The notes below the pieces were generated by a model, which was not told the origin of the DNA, made no database searches, and saw only the letters and a list, made by a program, of their open reading frames with translations. Position numbers and translations under genes: made by a program. Source: Bacteroidota bacterium (GTDB lineage: Bacteria; Bacteroidota; Bacteroidia; Chitinophagales; Saprospiraceae). Taken from it: 36,498 nucleotides of DNA. The stretch lies in NCBI GenBank assembly GCA_024276375.1, contig JAJRXG010000267.1, positions 1-36,498 of the forward strand. The letters are read 5' to 3'. Shown here piece by piece: positions 18,667-28,678 of the stretch; position 1 is the first letter of the stretch, and every line of letters begins with the position of its first letter.

Positions 18667-18724
18667 TTGAGCCCACTCCGAAAACTCACAAAACCGAAAA
18701 TAGCCAGATTCCGTAGTGGGCTCA
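18667..18724. repeat. MITE-like structured repeat, short copy (A)
   Basis: Outer arms TGAGCCCACT (18668-18677) and AGTGGGCTCA (18715-18724) are exact inverted repeats. The left end matches the left end of copy B (27289 onward) over about 30 bases with few differences, and the right end, AATAGCCAGATT then AGTGGGCTCA, matches B's right end. It looks like B without its centre. It lies just after the ASPIC/UnbV gene and might also fold as a terminator. Confidence 0.7.
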
Positions 18725-18732
18725 GATTATAT

Positions 18733-21700
18733 TTAGTAAGAGATTAATTGTATGTCATCATTATTTTTGGCAATTACAATAAGATATTGATCTTTAAAAG
18801 ATATTTTTTCAAGATCTCTTACATTTCCTCTTATCAGTAGTCCAACGTCCTTATTCTTGACTGCACTAAATTGTCCCTTACCATCCCCCAGCAAAAGAGT
18901 TCCTTTGCTGGCATCATATCTACCGAACTGAACTTTGGTTTCGGTAAAATTGCCGGCAAGTAAAATATCGATATTATTGTCTTTGTTGAAATCCTCAAGC
19001 AGAATACCGTATATCGGCGATAGTTGAGCTTCGATAGGTAGTTTGTGCAATCTGAACATCCCTTTACCAAGATTCTCTAAATAAACCGATTGGAGCATGT
19101 GGGCACTCTTTTGAATAGCTCCTCGAAGCTCCTCCTTTGTAAAAAGCTCTGGAGTGGTAATATTGGCGTAAGACTCATAGGTATCAAATCTCTTTTTAAA
19201 TTGGACTAATTGACCTAAGAAATCATCTCTGGGAGCAATTGGGACTTCTTTGCCTTGATTATAATATGATATGATCGGATCTATCGAACCATTGCTGTCA
19301 AAATCCTTAGCAAGTATGCGGATTGGCTCGTGTTGATTTGCATTAAACTGGCTGTTCAAACCGAAGTTTCCGACGACAATATCCATGTCGCCGTCATTAT
19401 CCATATCCGCACCTTGTAAGCTACTCCACCATCCATTGGTATGAGTCATGGTTGAGTCATTCATTATGATTTGGCCCCATCTGTTAAGTTTACCACTTGT
19501 GTTCTTAAAAAAATGGATTCCTTCCCACTCGCCTACTAGGACGAGATCCATCTGTTTATCCTGATCTAAATCTATCCACTTGGCATCTGTGACCATACCA
19601 AGATTACTTAATTCGGCAATGATAGAATCACCACTATCGATATAGTTTCCCTTACCATTGTTGAGTAGGATATAACTTTTTTCTGAAAGAGGATATTGAC
19701 TTGGTTTTGATCTTGTTCCGACAAACAAATCGAGATCTCCATCGTCATCTATGTCTGCTGCTGCTACGCAAGAGGTGCTAGTAAGCATGATGGGGAGGTG
19801 GGCTCTTTTCAATTCAAAATTTCCGTTGCCGTCATTGAAGTATAAACGATCTTGGTACAAATCGGAGGAAACGGGGTGTTCATTGCCCCCGGAAGCAAGA
19901 TATAAGTCTAGATCATTGTCTCCATCCACATCAATAAAAACAGCATCCACATCTTCATTATCAGCATCTTGATTGAATGCAGGTTGATTCATCCGATCAA
20001 AAGTCTCATCCCAACGTTGCACAAATAACTGTCCAGCTTGCCCGGAGGCACCTCCGATAAATATATCATCAAGATTGTCTCCGTTGACATCTCCCACACA
20101 CAATGCGGGCCCCTGCGTAGATAGCATATGTGGCAATAGGGGCTCACGCTTAAAATCATTAAATAGATTCTCTTGATGTTTAAATTTTAAATTTAGATCA
20201 TCATCCCGGTTGACAAACAGAGGCTTACTCTCAATAGTCATTTCTTTTTCTTGAGTTGGTTCATACTCAATAGTAATAGTTTGATCCACATCGAGATCTG
20301 TCAGACTTTGTCTTGATCCATCAGGCCATAAGATATTTATTGTGTCAATTGTAGTATGATTACCCAATCCAAACAAGAGCATTGGTTCAACAGAGGATTG
20401 ATAACCCCTTGTTGGCATTAGGGTTTGAAATTGATATTTCCCATCAGCGATTAAACCGACATGCGCTCCAATACCAAAATGGTTTAAAGGGGCGCCTCTC
20501 AGGTGTATTTTCAGAAAATGATTTTGCTTAGTGTCAACGACTGTGTTATTATAAACAATAACTTCTTGGTTCACATTATTGACTACAAGATCAAGATCTC
20601 CATCATTGTCCAAGTCACCATAAGCTGCACCATTGGACATGGTATTTTGATTTAGCCCCCATTCTAATGTTTTATTCTCAAATGTTAAATCAGCCTTGTT
20701 TTTATAAATGTAGTTTGGAAGTGATATGGAGGGTATTTTGGAGAGGAATTCCGAAAAAGATACTTCTTCATCACCTTGTTGCTCTTTCATGCGCTCAACG
20801 GCGTATGACATAAAGGCCATATTGGTATAGTCAGCCTTATACCCATTTGTGACAAATAGATCTTTCCAACCGTCTAAGTCAAAGTCAGCAAATAAGGGTG
20901 CCCAACTCCAATCGGTATTGGATATCCCGGCAATTTGTCCGATTTCACTAAAGGATCCATCACCATTGTTAAAGTGTAGCATATTTCTCATGGTTTGGTA
21001 ATGAAAACCAGAATTATAGAGGGCTTGTTTTTTGTCAAAGTTGTCGGATCCCGACGTCATTTTTATTCTTTCGTTTGTCTCCGGGAGCATATCCAAGGTA
21101 TAAATTTCAACCAATCCATCATTGTTGATATCGGCAATATCGGATCCCATCGAAAACAAAGACGTATGGTCAAAGTAGTCCCGAATGGATTCTTTAAACG
21201 TACCGTCACCTTGGTTAAGATAACAGTAATCCTCTTCATTGTAATCATTGCTAACATATATATCCAACCAACCATCATTGTTAATGTCATCAATGGCCAC
21301 ACCGAGTCCAAATCCGAGGACATTGCTTTTTATCCCAGATATAGTTGAGACATCCAAAAATCTCCCTATGGATTCTTGTCCGGTCGGGATGAGTTGATTG
21401 CGATAGAGTTTATCTCCATAGCTACTGCTGCTTGTATTCTTGTGTTTGTTGAGTAGATTACTAAATCCAGCATATTCTTGTATGGAGTGATTCAGTAAAT
21501 ACATATCAAGATCACCATCTCTGTCGTAATCAAAAAAAGCTGCTTGAGTTGAATAGCCGCTGTCATTGAGACCAAATTCTGCTCCTCGCTCCGAAAAAGT
21601 CAGATCATGATTGTTAATAAACAATAGGTTCTGTCTTCGGATATCAAGGTTGGCCGCAGATCTACAGACATAGATATCGAGCCAGCCGTCATTGTTGACA

Positions 21701-22059
21701 TCCGCCATTGTAACACCGGTATTCCACAGACCGGCAGCCTCCACACCTGCAGATTTTGCAATTTCTTTAAATTTCCAATTGCCTAGATTGAGGTAAAGAT
21801 GGCTCGCCTTCATGTTGCCAGTTAAGTATATATCCGCGAGACCGTCATTGTTAATATCACCGATGGCCACCCCTCCTCCATTATAGAAGTATCCATATTT
21901 AAGTACATTGAATGTTTCGGATTCGCCTATTGTATTTTTAAAATAGATGCCACTTGTCTTGGATGGTACTACTTTAAAGAGTGTATTATCTTGTTCTGCT
22001 TGACATCCTATCCAAGAGATCGTGTCTAAAAGAATCAATAGATAAAACAAATATCGCAT
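18733..22059 (-). CDS. FG-GAP/VCBS repeat lipoprotein with ASPIC/UnbV domain
   Basis: 1108 residues from the ATG at 22059, chosen because it gives a lipoprotein signal (MRYLFYLLILL ... SWIGC, Cys19); the frame is open to 22107. Many Ca-binding-type repeats of the form DINNDGxxDIYxxN or DxDxDGDLDLxxxN run through the protein, forming one or more beta-propellers: about 60-500, and 640-1090. Between them, about 512-600, is an ASPIC/UnbV domain (HLRGAPLNHFGIGAHV, LPTRGYQSS-like, FGLGNHTTIDTINILWPDG). Such proteins are common beside SusC/SusD in Bacteroidota and are expected on the cell surface; their exact role is not established. It has its own transcription unit, as a strong terminator separates it from susD. 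Confidence 0.92.
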   Translation of the reverse strand: MRYLFYLLILLDTISWIGCQAEQDNTLFKVVPSKTSGIYFKNTIGESETFNVLKYGYFYNGGGVAIGDINNDGLADIYLTGNMKASHLYLNLGNWKFKEIAKSAGVEAAGLWNTGVTMADVNNDGWLDIYVCRSAANLDIRRQNLLFINNHDLTFSERGAEFGLNDSGYSTQAAFFDYDRDGDLDMYLLNHSIQEYAGFSNLLNKHKNTSSSSYGDKLYRNQLIPTGQESIGRFLDVSTISGIKSNVLGFGLGVAIDDINNDGWLDIYVSNDYNEEDYCYLNQGDGTFKESIRDYFDHTSLFSMGSDIADINNDGLVEIYTLDMLPETNERIKMTSGSDNFDKKQALYNSGFHYQTMRNMLHFNNGDGSFSEIGQIAGISNTDWSWAPLFADFDLDGWKDLFVTNGYKADYTNMAFMSYAVERMKEQQGDEEVSFSEFLSKIPSISLPNYIYKNKADLTFENKTLEWGLNQNTMSNGAAYGDLDNDGDLDLVVNNVNQEVIVYNNTVVDTKQNHFLKIHLRGAPLNHFGIGAHVGLIADGKYQFQTLMPTRGYQSSVEPMLLFGLGNHTTIDTINILWPDGSRQSLTDLDVDQTITIEYEPTQEKEMTIESKPLFVNRDDDLNLKFKHQENLFNDFKREPLLPHMLSTQGPALCVGDVNGDNLDDIFIGGASGQAGQLFVQRWDETFDRMNQPAFNQDADNEDVDAVFIDVDGDNDLDLYLASGGNEHPVSSDLYQDRLYFNDGNGNFELKRAHLPIMLTSTSCVAAADIDDDGDLDLFVGTRSKPSQYPLSEKSYILLNNGKGNYIDSGDSIIAELSNLGMVTDAKWIDLDQDKQMDLVLVGEWEGIHFFKNTSGKLNRWGQIIMNDSTMTHTNGWWSSLQGADMDNDGDMDIVVGNFGLNSQFNANQHEPIRILAKDFDSNGSIDPIISYYNQGKEVPIAPRDDFLGQLVQFKKRFDTYESYANITTPELFTKEELRGAIQKSAHMLQSVYLENLGKGMFRLHKLPIEAQLSPIYGILLEDFNKDNNIDILLAGNFTETKVQFGRYDASKGTLLLGDGKGQFSAVKNKDVGLLIRGNVRDLEKISFKDQYLIVIAKNNDDIQLISY

Positions 22060-22423
22060 TGCCACTATATTTTGAAATGAAAATGAATTAGGACACCAAT
22101 CGGACAAATATTAAGTATCGCCAGTACAGAAAGATGGTAAAATCAGTCCATATTGATAGACAGCATCATGAATGATATTGAGGTTCATTTTGATAAAGAA
22201 TATGAAACTACATAGTATTGAAAATTTATAGAATCTAAAGATAGATTTTTGGGTGTCAATACGGAGTACTCAAATAAGAATAATTTCAATAATACGATAC
22301 TGATGAAGAATAAACAGGGATAAGGGAAAAGTTATAAATTCAGTTATGTATCGTTAAAAAAGTAAAAAAGCGCCAGTTCGATAAAGATCTGGCACTTTTT
22401 TACGTTTAAATAAGTACGTAACT
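22060..22423. other. Intergenic region between susD and the ASPIC/UnbV gene
   Basis: 364 bases without a gene. It carries the susD terminator (22364-22401) and must carry the promoter of the downstream lipoprotein gene; I found no exact TAnnTTTG there, and no copy of the GTGCAC palindrome. Confidence 0.6.
22364..22401 (-). terminator. Rho-independent terminator after susD
   Basis: On the minus strand AAAAAAG-T-GCCAG pairs with CTGGC-G-CTTTTTT around a 12-base loop, with one T-G pair in the stem, 23 bases after the susD stop. The A and T runs make it potentially bidirectional. Confidence 0.85.
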
Positions 22424-23980
22424 CTATTTTTTATCCCACCATACGCGGGTACTGTTCTTATCACCTGCAGATAGTTCACTCAGTCCCATCGCTGCTTCTA
22501 CAGCTGCCCCATTGTTACTGAATTCACTTTCAACAAAAGTCATTCTTCTAAAAATGTCATCCACACTCAGGTCCGGATTCTCAACAAACAGTAGTGGATA
22601 GCGTTTCGGATATCCTGTACGACGCAATTCAGCAAATGCCTCCCAGCCATCTGGATAAAGACCAATCCATTTCTGAGTAATGATCTGTTCTAGCTGTCTC
22701 TCCTTACTTCCGCTTTCTTCAAAGGCAATGGGTATATCAGTTGTAGGGGGCGAACTTGCATCAGCTGCGGCCGGAGTAGCTGTACTACTGATGTATGCGG
22801 ATGCATCTAGGCCTGTCTCCTCTGCAATTGACATGGCAATACCTTGTTCATATAAATCCTTGGCAGTACCACCCATATTCCATCCTTCAAGGGCACCTTC
22901 AGCTCTAAGAAAGTATATCTCACTAGCTGTCATAACTTTAATGGGAGGATTTACTCCACCTTTACCCTCCGGCAACCATTTGGTATTCATGTCTGAGTTG
23001 TCACTATTGAGGGCGGGGACTTTGTCCACTTTAGCTTGACCGTTTCTCAATCCTTCATAAGGGATACCATCACCATCAGTATCACCGGAGACGGCGGGAT
23101 TAAAGTATGCCGCCAATCTTGGGTCTTCATAACCCTTGAGGACACTTTCCATCAATGCGCTCATTCTAAACTCTCCCCAGTTGGTAATTGTCGTAAAGGG
23201 GTTTCTAGAGTTTATGGTAGTGGCCAGATAGGCGTTGTCGTCGTTGCTCATCATCACACCTGCGGCAACTGCTTTTTCCGCCTCGGTTTTTGCTAAACCG
23301 GGGTCAACATATTTGACACGCATGGCCAATCTTAGTCTTAATGAATTGGCATAAGTGATCCACTTGTCAACATCTCCACTGTAGAGCTGATCGTTGGTAC
23401 CAAACACATTGCCACCACGCATTCCACTCAAGGTACTTACGGCTTCATCCAGTAGCGGGAAAAAGCTTCTATAAATCTCCTCTTGCGAATCATAAGGTAC
23501 ACTTGTTTCTCCATTGCCAAACTGAGAATAAATCACCGGTCCCCAGTAATCTGTAATTCTGTGATAACCTTGGACTTTCCATATTTTTGCAAGAGCTGCT
23601 TCACCTTGAAGATTATTTTCTGCTGCAAAATCCTCGACAAATTTTAGATCAGGAGCTGCTTGACCATAAAAGGAGCCCCAACACAAATCGATCCACCTTC
23701 CTACTTCGACATATCTATCTGAATCAAAGTTGGCCGCAGTTGTAGCAAAATACTGTGAGTAGATATCAGAAAACAAGTTCTCAGATATCTGAAAACGCCA
23801 ATGAAGTCCATTGATGGCGTAATATTGTGCTCTGGCAAATCCCTGTCCCAATAATGTGACATCTACATTGGCTGCCGTGAGCGCTGTTGGATCCGTATTT
23901 AGTTCCTCAAACCCATCGGTACATGAGGGAACTAAAGTGAATATGATTAAAATTCCGAACAAATATTTTATATGTTTCAT
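22424..23980 (-). CDS. SusD/RagB-family outer-membrane lipoprotein (SusD-like 2 type)
   Basis: 518 residues. The signal peptide ends VPSC (Cys20), followed by TDGFEELNTDP, both an acidic surface-export-like signal and the typical opening of the SusD-like 2 group. Helical TPR-like segments frame a ligand-binding face, for example LRLRLAMRVKYVDP and the EIYFLRAEGALEGWN segment, with the C-terminal EQIITQKWIGLYPDGWEAFAELRRTG region typical of the family. It forms the lid of the SusC channel and binds the nutrient at the surface. It follows susC by 80 bases and ends at a strong terminator, so susC-susD is the full unit. The group is often linked to glycans or peptides; the ligand cannot be read from sequence. 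Confidence 0.95.
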   Translation of the reverse strand: MKHIKYLFGILIIFTLVPSCTDGFEELNTDPTALTAANVDVTLLGQGFARAQYYAINGLHWRFQISENLFSDIYSQYFATTAANFDSDRYVEVGRWIDLCWGSFYGQAAPDLKFVEDFAAENNLQGEAALAKIWKVQGYHRITDYWGPVIYSQFGNGETSVPYDSQEEIYRSFFPLLDEAVSTLSGMRGGNVFGTNDQLYSGDVDKWITYANSLRLRLAMRVKYVDPGLAKTEAEKAVAAGVMMSNDDNAYLATTINSRNPFTTITNWGEFRMSALMESVLKGYEDPRLAAYFNPAVSGDTDGDGIPYEGLRNGQAKVDKVPALNSDNSDMNTKWLPEGKGGVNPPIKVMTASEIYFLRAEGALEGWNMGGTAKDLYEQGIAMSIAEETGLDASAYISSTATPAAADASSPPTTDIPIAFEESGSKERQLEQIITQKWIGLYPDGWEAFAELRRTGYPKRYPLLFVENPDLSVDDIFRRMTFVESEFSNNGAAVEAAMGLSELSAGDKNSTRVWWDKK

Positions 23981-24060
23981 ATTTTTATTTTTAAAGTTTA
24001 TATCATTCGTAAATACAAAGACGTATCATCTAAATAAGCGTTTTTGATAATCCTGATTTA

Positions 24061-27000
24061 TTAAAATTCGACTGATACATTTAATCCAAGAGATCTAGTG
24101 GTCGGTGGTGCAAAAGAGTTAAACCCTTCTGCGGCTTTTCCTGTTCCTACTAGGACTTCAGGATCAATATCTCCGGCACTGTTTGACAAGAAGAACAGAT
24201 TTCGTCCTACAAGAGATATCCTAACTGAAGATAAATAAGGGGATTGTACGGGAAGTTTATATCCTAGGACTAATTCTCTCAATCTTATATTGGAGGCATC
24301 TACTGCGAAGGCCTCTCCTACCGGTGCATTTCTACCTCCTACGAGATTCCAGAATTCCTCTGATGTTGTTGTAAGGGTATTGGGTGAACCATCTTCTCTG
24401 ACCGCCTCTCCCCATTTGGCGTAAGCTCCCTCTCCAAAAATAAAACCAGATCTACCCGGCAGGGTTTCTTCTGTTTGACCACCTCCATACAAAATGGCAT
24501 TGGTCATAGAGGTAATACTTCCACCTTGACGAATATCAATAAGGAAACTCAGATAAGCATCTTTATAAGTAATCGTATTAGATATACCACCCAACCAATC
24601 CGGATTATAGTTGGCTGCTAATACAGTACGTCCTCCTGTTATCAATGGCAATCCATTGTCACCGACAATGATTCTACCTTGATTGTCGCGCTCGAAACCT
24701 CTTGAAAACACATTGCCCCAAGGTTCTCCCTGTTCAATAAAGAAAGCCCTCAAAAAGTCTGAGGCAACTTGAATGCGCGGTCTATCATCGTTGATTTTTA
24801 CGACTGTGCTGTTATTCTTGGCAAAGTTAAACCCTATGTCCCAACGAAAATCATCACGTCTTACTGGAACTAAAGAGAGGACTGCCTCTATACCATCATT
24901 CTGAACATCACCTCCATTGGTAAAGAATCTGGAGGCTCCGGATCCCACTGGGAGAGCAACGGAAAACAATTGATCTTGGGTATTGGATTTGTAGTATGTT
25001 AAATCCAATCCCACTCTTCCTTGGGCAAATCTAACGTCTGCACCAATTTCTATCGACTTAGTTTTCTCAGGTCGTAGATTCACATTTGGTATCGTACCGC
25101 TGATATTCAGAAATCCGTTAGACCCACCAGCAGATAGACTTGCCGTACGCAAGGTCTGAAAAGGATCCGTATCGTTGCCCACTTCGGCCCACGATGCACG
25201 GACTTTGGCAAAGGAAATAATCTCCGGCAATTCTGTCAGTTCTGAAAGAATAACATTGAGCCCTACTGAAGGATAGAAGAAAGACCAGTTGCCCGGCGGT
25301 AAGGTTGAACTCCAGTCATTTCTAGCCGTTAAGTCAATGTACACAGCATTCTTATATGCGATATTGGCAAATCCGTAAACTGAATTTACGTCTTTTGGTC
25401 TGCCAAAATCATTGGCAGCGAGTGCATCATTGGTGTTGCTAAGGGTAAAGAAATTGGGAACAATCAATCCAGTGCCTCGATCGATCCGACCGTTCAAACG
25501 ACTCCCGCGTTCTTTACGAGCATTGGCACCTAAACTCACACCTACATTCCAGTCGTCGTTGACTTGCTTATTGTAGGATAATAGAATGTCACTGTTCCAC
25601 TCCTGTGCATCGGTTCTCGTCAAGTTGTACACGCCATTGTCTGCGATGACATAACTATCGTTAAACAAACGATCTTCACTTTGACGATTCAATTTGTCAA
25701 AAGAAGATCTTACCTGAATAGACAAATCATCAATGAGTTGATATTGGAGTGAGGCAAAAGCTATAATTCGATCGACACCACGTTCATTTAGGTTGCGATT
25801 GATGGTCCAATAAGGATTGGCACCACCGTTAGATCCGGGATTCCAATAATTTTGTCGATTCAATCCACTGGCATCAGTATATTCAAATCTCCTGGCGTCC
25901 TCTGTTCGTATGGTTCTGGGCAATCTCAGTCCATGTCTGTTAGGATTAGAAAAACTCTCACCTTGGGATATAGCGTTATTGACATCTTCGCGGATATAAT
26001 TGAGCTTAGAATCCAAGGTTAACTTATCGGACAATTGGTTGGTAATACGAATATGCGCATTGTGTCTTTTCAGAGCATTGTTGGGCACGACGCCAGAAGC
26101 ATCAGTATAGGTATAAGAAAAGTAAGTTTTAGACCTCTCTGTTCCTCCACTTATGGATAAGTTGGTTGCAAGATTAGATCCCGTCTGATAAAAGTCCTTC
26201 ACGTTATCGGGTTGTGCTTCAAGGTTATAGTTAGCGACAGAATTATTGGGATCCGGAGACCAAAACGGAACACTCTGTCCACTTATGACCGGCCCCCAAG
26301 AGTCTTCAGAAGCTGCATTGTATTGTCCGGCATTTCCTTGTCCAAATTCATTTTGAAAATTGGTTAAAATCTGTGGAGAATTGGCCGTAAATGTTGTATT
26401 TAGTGAGACCTTAAAAGCGCCCTCTTTACCCTGTTTGGTTGTGATGATGATGGCACCATTGTTGGCTCGGTTTCCGTATAGTGCTGCGGCATTAGGTCCT
26501 TTGAGTACTGTGACATTGGCTATATCATCCGGATTGACATCTGTAATGTCTCCTAAGATAGGAACACCATCAACGATATACAATGGTTGACTGCTTCCAG
26601 CGATAGATCTGTTACCTCGCAAGATAACACGAGAGGCACCACCGACACCGGAACCCGATGGACTAATAGATAATCCGGCTACCTTTCCCGATAGAGAATT
26701 AATAACATTTAATTCTCTTGAGAGTGCTAGGTCTTCCGTGTTTACGGATTGGGCGGCATATGTCAAGGCTTTTTTCTCCCTAGAAATACCAAGTGCTGTA
26801 ACAACTATCTCTTGAAGGGCTACCCCTTCACTCAGTTGTACATCGATTTTTGATTGGCTTCCGACGGCAATAGTCTGAGCTTCATATCCGGTAAAAGAAA
26901 AAACAAGACTTGCCCCTTCGGCTACGTTTAGCGAATAACTGCCATCCAAATCAGTAATCGTACCGTTAGTTGTATTTACTTCCAGAACGTTTACACCGAT

Positions 27001-27108
27001 CAACGGTTCTCCGTCAGGGTCAATCACCACACCAGATACGGAGTGTTGAGCTTGTAAGACAAAAGAAGTGCCCATCAAAATAAGTAGGCAATAAATGATT
27101 TTTTTCAT
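24061..27108 (-). CDS. SusC/RagA-family TonB-linked outer-membrane transporter
   Basis: 1015 residues from the ATG at 27108 (MKKIIYCLLILMGTSFVLQA, cleavage before Q21). The open frame reaches 27207, but its extra 33 codons run across the operator palindrome and lack a signal peptide. After the signal comes a carboxypeptidase-regulatory-like domain (about 22-95, VSGVVIDPDGEPLIGVNV), the TonB-box region (VALQEIVVTALG, about 97-108), a plug domain (about 110-230, with QPLYIVDGVPI and the NNGAIIITTKQGK end), and a beta-barrel to a C-terminal Phe (LGLNVSVEF). It imports nutrient oligomers with energy from TonB. It pairs with the downstream SusD gene. Confidence 0.97.
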   Translation of the reverse strand: MKKIIYCLLILMGTSFVLQAQHSVSGVVIDPDGEPLIGVNVLEVNTTNGTITDLDGSYSLNVAEGASLVFSFTGYEAQTIAVGSQSKIDVQLSEGVALQEIVVTALGISREKKALTYAAQSVNTEDLALSRELNVINSLSGKVAGLSISPSGSGVGGASRVILRGNRSIAGSSQPLYIVDGVPILGDITDVNPDDIANVTVLKGPNAAALYGNRANNGAIIITTKQGKEGAFKVSLNTTFTANSPQILTNFQNEFGQGNAGQYNAASEDSWGPVISGQSVPFWSPDPNNSVANYNLEAQPDNVKDFYQTGSNLATNLSISGGTERSKTYFSYTYTDASGVVPNNALKRHNAHIRITNQLSDKLTLDSKLNYIREDVNNAISQGESFSNPNRHGLRLPRTIRTEDARRFEYTDASGLNRQNYWNPGSNGGANPYWTINRNLNERGVDRIIAFASLQYQLIDDLSIQVRSSFDKLNRQSEDRLFNDSYVIADNGVYNLTRTDAQEWNSDILLSYNKQVNDDWNVGVSLGANARKERGSRLNGRIDRGTGLIVPNFFTLSNTNDALAANDFGRPKDVNSVYGFANIAYKNAVYIDLTARNDWSSTLPPGNWSFFYPSVGLNVILSELTELPEIISFAKVRASWAEVGNDTDPFQTLRTASLSAGGSNGFLNISGTIPNVNLRPEKTKSIEIGADVRFAQGRVGLDLTYYKSNTQDQLFSVALPVGSGASRFFTNGGDVQNDGIEAVLSLVPVRRDDFRWDIGFNFAKNNSTVVKINDDRPRIQVASDFLRAFFIEQGEPWGNVFSRGFERDNQGRIIVGDNGLPLITGGRTVLAANYNPDWLGGISNTITYKDAYLSFLIDIRQGGSITSMTNAILYGGGQTEETLPGRSGFIFGEGAYAKWGEAVREDGSPNTLTTTSEEFWNLVGGRNAPVGEAFAVDASNIRLRELVLGYKLPVQSPYLSSVRISLVGRNLFFLSNSAGDIDPEVLVGTGKAAEGFNSFAPPTTRSLGLNVSVEF

Positions 27109-27190
27109 ACTTTCAGTTTTAAGTAATTTTGACGATATATATAGTAGTAATACGTTATACAAACGCAATATATGATATAATAGGGAAAAT

Positions 27191-27204
27191 TGTGCACGTG
27201 CACA
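27191..27204. promoter_or_regulatory. LacI-type operator upstream of susC
   Basis: TGTGCACGTGCACA is a perfect 14-base palindrome with the central CG common in LacI-family operators. It lies about 83 bases upstream of the susC start. A one-mismatch relative lies before the DUF5107-lacI operon, and the only DNA-binding regulator in the locus is a LacI protein. Confidence 0.65.
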
Positions 27205-27288
27205 CAATCTTTTTTAGTTTTCAGTTGTTGCCCCTTCTTATCGGTACTCTTATCGAACTATAGAATATCAAGGTAGTCAAAATTACGT

Positions 27289-27477
27289 TTGAGCCCACTC
27301 CGAAAATGCACAAAGCCAAAAATGTTTCTTTTGGTCTTCCTGTTGTTCGGCAGACAGGCGATCTTTGTGCTTTTCTCAGTTAACTGATACTCAGGCATCA
27401 CTGAATCTCGAAAAGCACAAATCACATCCCCAATAATTCATTTTGTGAAAATAGTCAGATTGAAGGAGTGGGCTCAA
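27289..27477. repeat. MITE-like structured repeat, full copy (B)
   Basis: Outer arms TTGAGCCCACTC (27289-27300) and GAGTGGGCTCAA (27466-27477) are exact inverted repeats. Inside are nested stems: CCAAAA/TTTTGG and CCTGT/ACAGG in the left half, then TTTGTGCTTTTC (27364-27375) with GAAAAGCACAAA (27410-27421), and the perfect palindrome TCAGTTAACTGA (27376-27387). There is no room for a gene. Ends match copy A; the right end also matches fragment C. It lies between lacI and susC. Confidence 0.75.
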
Positions 27478-27588
27478 GTTTGGATTGTAAGTAGGAATTG
27501 CCATATCCAAAGGATAAAATGTTGCTTTACCCAAATTGGGCATTTTTTACTTTTTAGAAGAATGTTGATTTGTTCCATAAAGCAAGAG

Positions 27589-28674
27589 CTATAGTGTCAC
27601 AAATGTTTCTATTTCATTTTGCATGTATAGATCTACATTCTCGGCTACGACAATGTCTAAAGGTAAATACAAGGTCTTTAGATTTGACCGTTGGTATAGT
27701 AGGCTGTCCACCAAATTTAAGATACCTAAATTGCCTTGCTTGATAGGATCTTGATTGATCAGAAAGTCAATTTTTCCATTCTTAAGAAGTTGACAATTTT
27801 CTTCGAGCAAGTCAAATCCAACGATGCATAAATCATGGTATCCCAATAGTTCTAGTGCTTGAACCAAATAATATGATCGTGAATTGGTAACAAATATGCC
27901 GGCAATATTCTTTGTACTTTCAAAAATATTGTATAAAAATGTTGTAAGCCGATCTATATTGGCATAGTCTTCAAATTCTTCCTTTAAAATATTGTAAGGA
28001 TTTGTTTTGGTTTGGAAGTAATCGGACAGGCCTCTTTCTTTATCCATAATGTGAGGTGCATTGTCCACAGATGATCCCAAATGCAACATCAATATATCTC
28101 CCTTGTTACGAAGAGCGATATCAAATATCCTTCCAGCCAACTTCCCGCTCTGATAAGAATGTTGGCCAATATAACTCACTTTTTCTAATGTAGGTATATG
28201 TGTGTTAATGGACAACAGAGGTATATTTAGATTTGCAACTTTTTTATAGAAGGAGAGAGATTCTCGATAGAATTCTGCAGACAGGAGGATAGCATCAGGA
28301 TTGGATTGTATCAATAAATCCGCTTGTTCCTTAAAGCTGTTTACATTTTCCATTATATAAAAGAACTGATCTACATGAATACCAAAATCCTTACTTGCTT
28401 TTAGAGCTCTTTCGATTCCTATTTGTGGCAGCGCCCAGTAGTTATCCATATCGGGAGAGGGGAGCAAAGTGGCAATATGATACTCTTTGTTTTTTGCCAG
28501 TGTGCTCGCTATGATATTAGGCGAATAACCCAACTTTTCGATTGTTTTATCAATCTTGGCTTTCACATCCGGGGCAACTCTTCCACGATTATGCAGGACT
28601 CTATCAACAGTACCTCGGGATACTTGAGCATCGGCAGCGATGTCCTTGATCCTGATTCTTTTCTTTTTGCTCAT
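27589..28674 (-). CDS. LacI-family transcriptional regulator
   Basis: 361 residues. The N-terminal helix-turn-helix (about 7-30: IRIKDIAADAQVSRGTVDRV, then LHNRGRV hinge-side) is typical, and the hinge helix lies near SPNIIASTLAKN. The effector domain (about 65-350) is of the periplasmic sugar-binding type (PF13407-like), e.g. LLIQSNPDAILLSAEF, GDILMLHLGSS and NQDPIKQGNLGI. The start is 4 bases after the DUF5107 stop, so both are made from one transcript whose upstream region has a matching operator: autoregulation is likely. It should sense a breakdown product of the nutrient taken up by the SusC/D pair and control susC as well (inference from operator sharing). Confidence 0.94.
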   Translation of the reverse strand: MSKKKRIRIKDIAADAQVSRGTVDRVLHNRGRVAPDVKAKIDKTIEKLGYSPNIIASTLAKNKEYHIATLLPSPDMDNYWALPQIGIERALKASKDFGIHVDQFFYIMENVNSFKEQADLLIQSNPDAILLSAEFYRESLSFYKKVANLNIPLLSINTHIPTLEKVSYIGQHSYQSGKLAGRIFDIALRNKGDILMLHLGSSVDNAPHIMDKERGLSDYFQTKTNPYNILKEEFEDYANIDRLTTFLYNIFESTKNIAGIFVTNSRSYYLVQALELLGYHDLCIVGFDLLEENCQLLKNGKIDFLINQDPIKQGNLGILNLVDSLLYQRSNLKTLYLPLDIVVAENVDLYMQNEIETFVTL

Positions 28675-28678
28675 TGAT

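Larger units (their letters stand above)
27109..27588. other. Regulatory region upstream of susC with operator and structured repeat
   Basis: 480 bases without a gene. It holds the 14-base operator (27191-27204), a TAATTTTG on the minus strand (27285-27278; its nearest upstream TTG is 25 bases away, a poor fit), and the 189-base structured repeat B. Near 27530-27550 a short CCCAA/TTGGG palindrome followed by T6 on the plus strand may be a terminator-like remnant. Confidence 0.6.

Noticed and set aside
27109-27207. An N-terminal extension of SusC (starting MCARAQ)
   Set aside because: The ATG at 27108 begins a textbook signal peptide; the extension is an accidental reading of the operator region.
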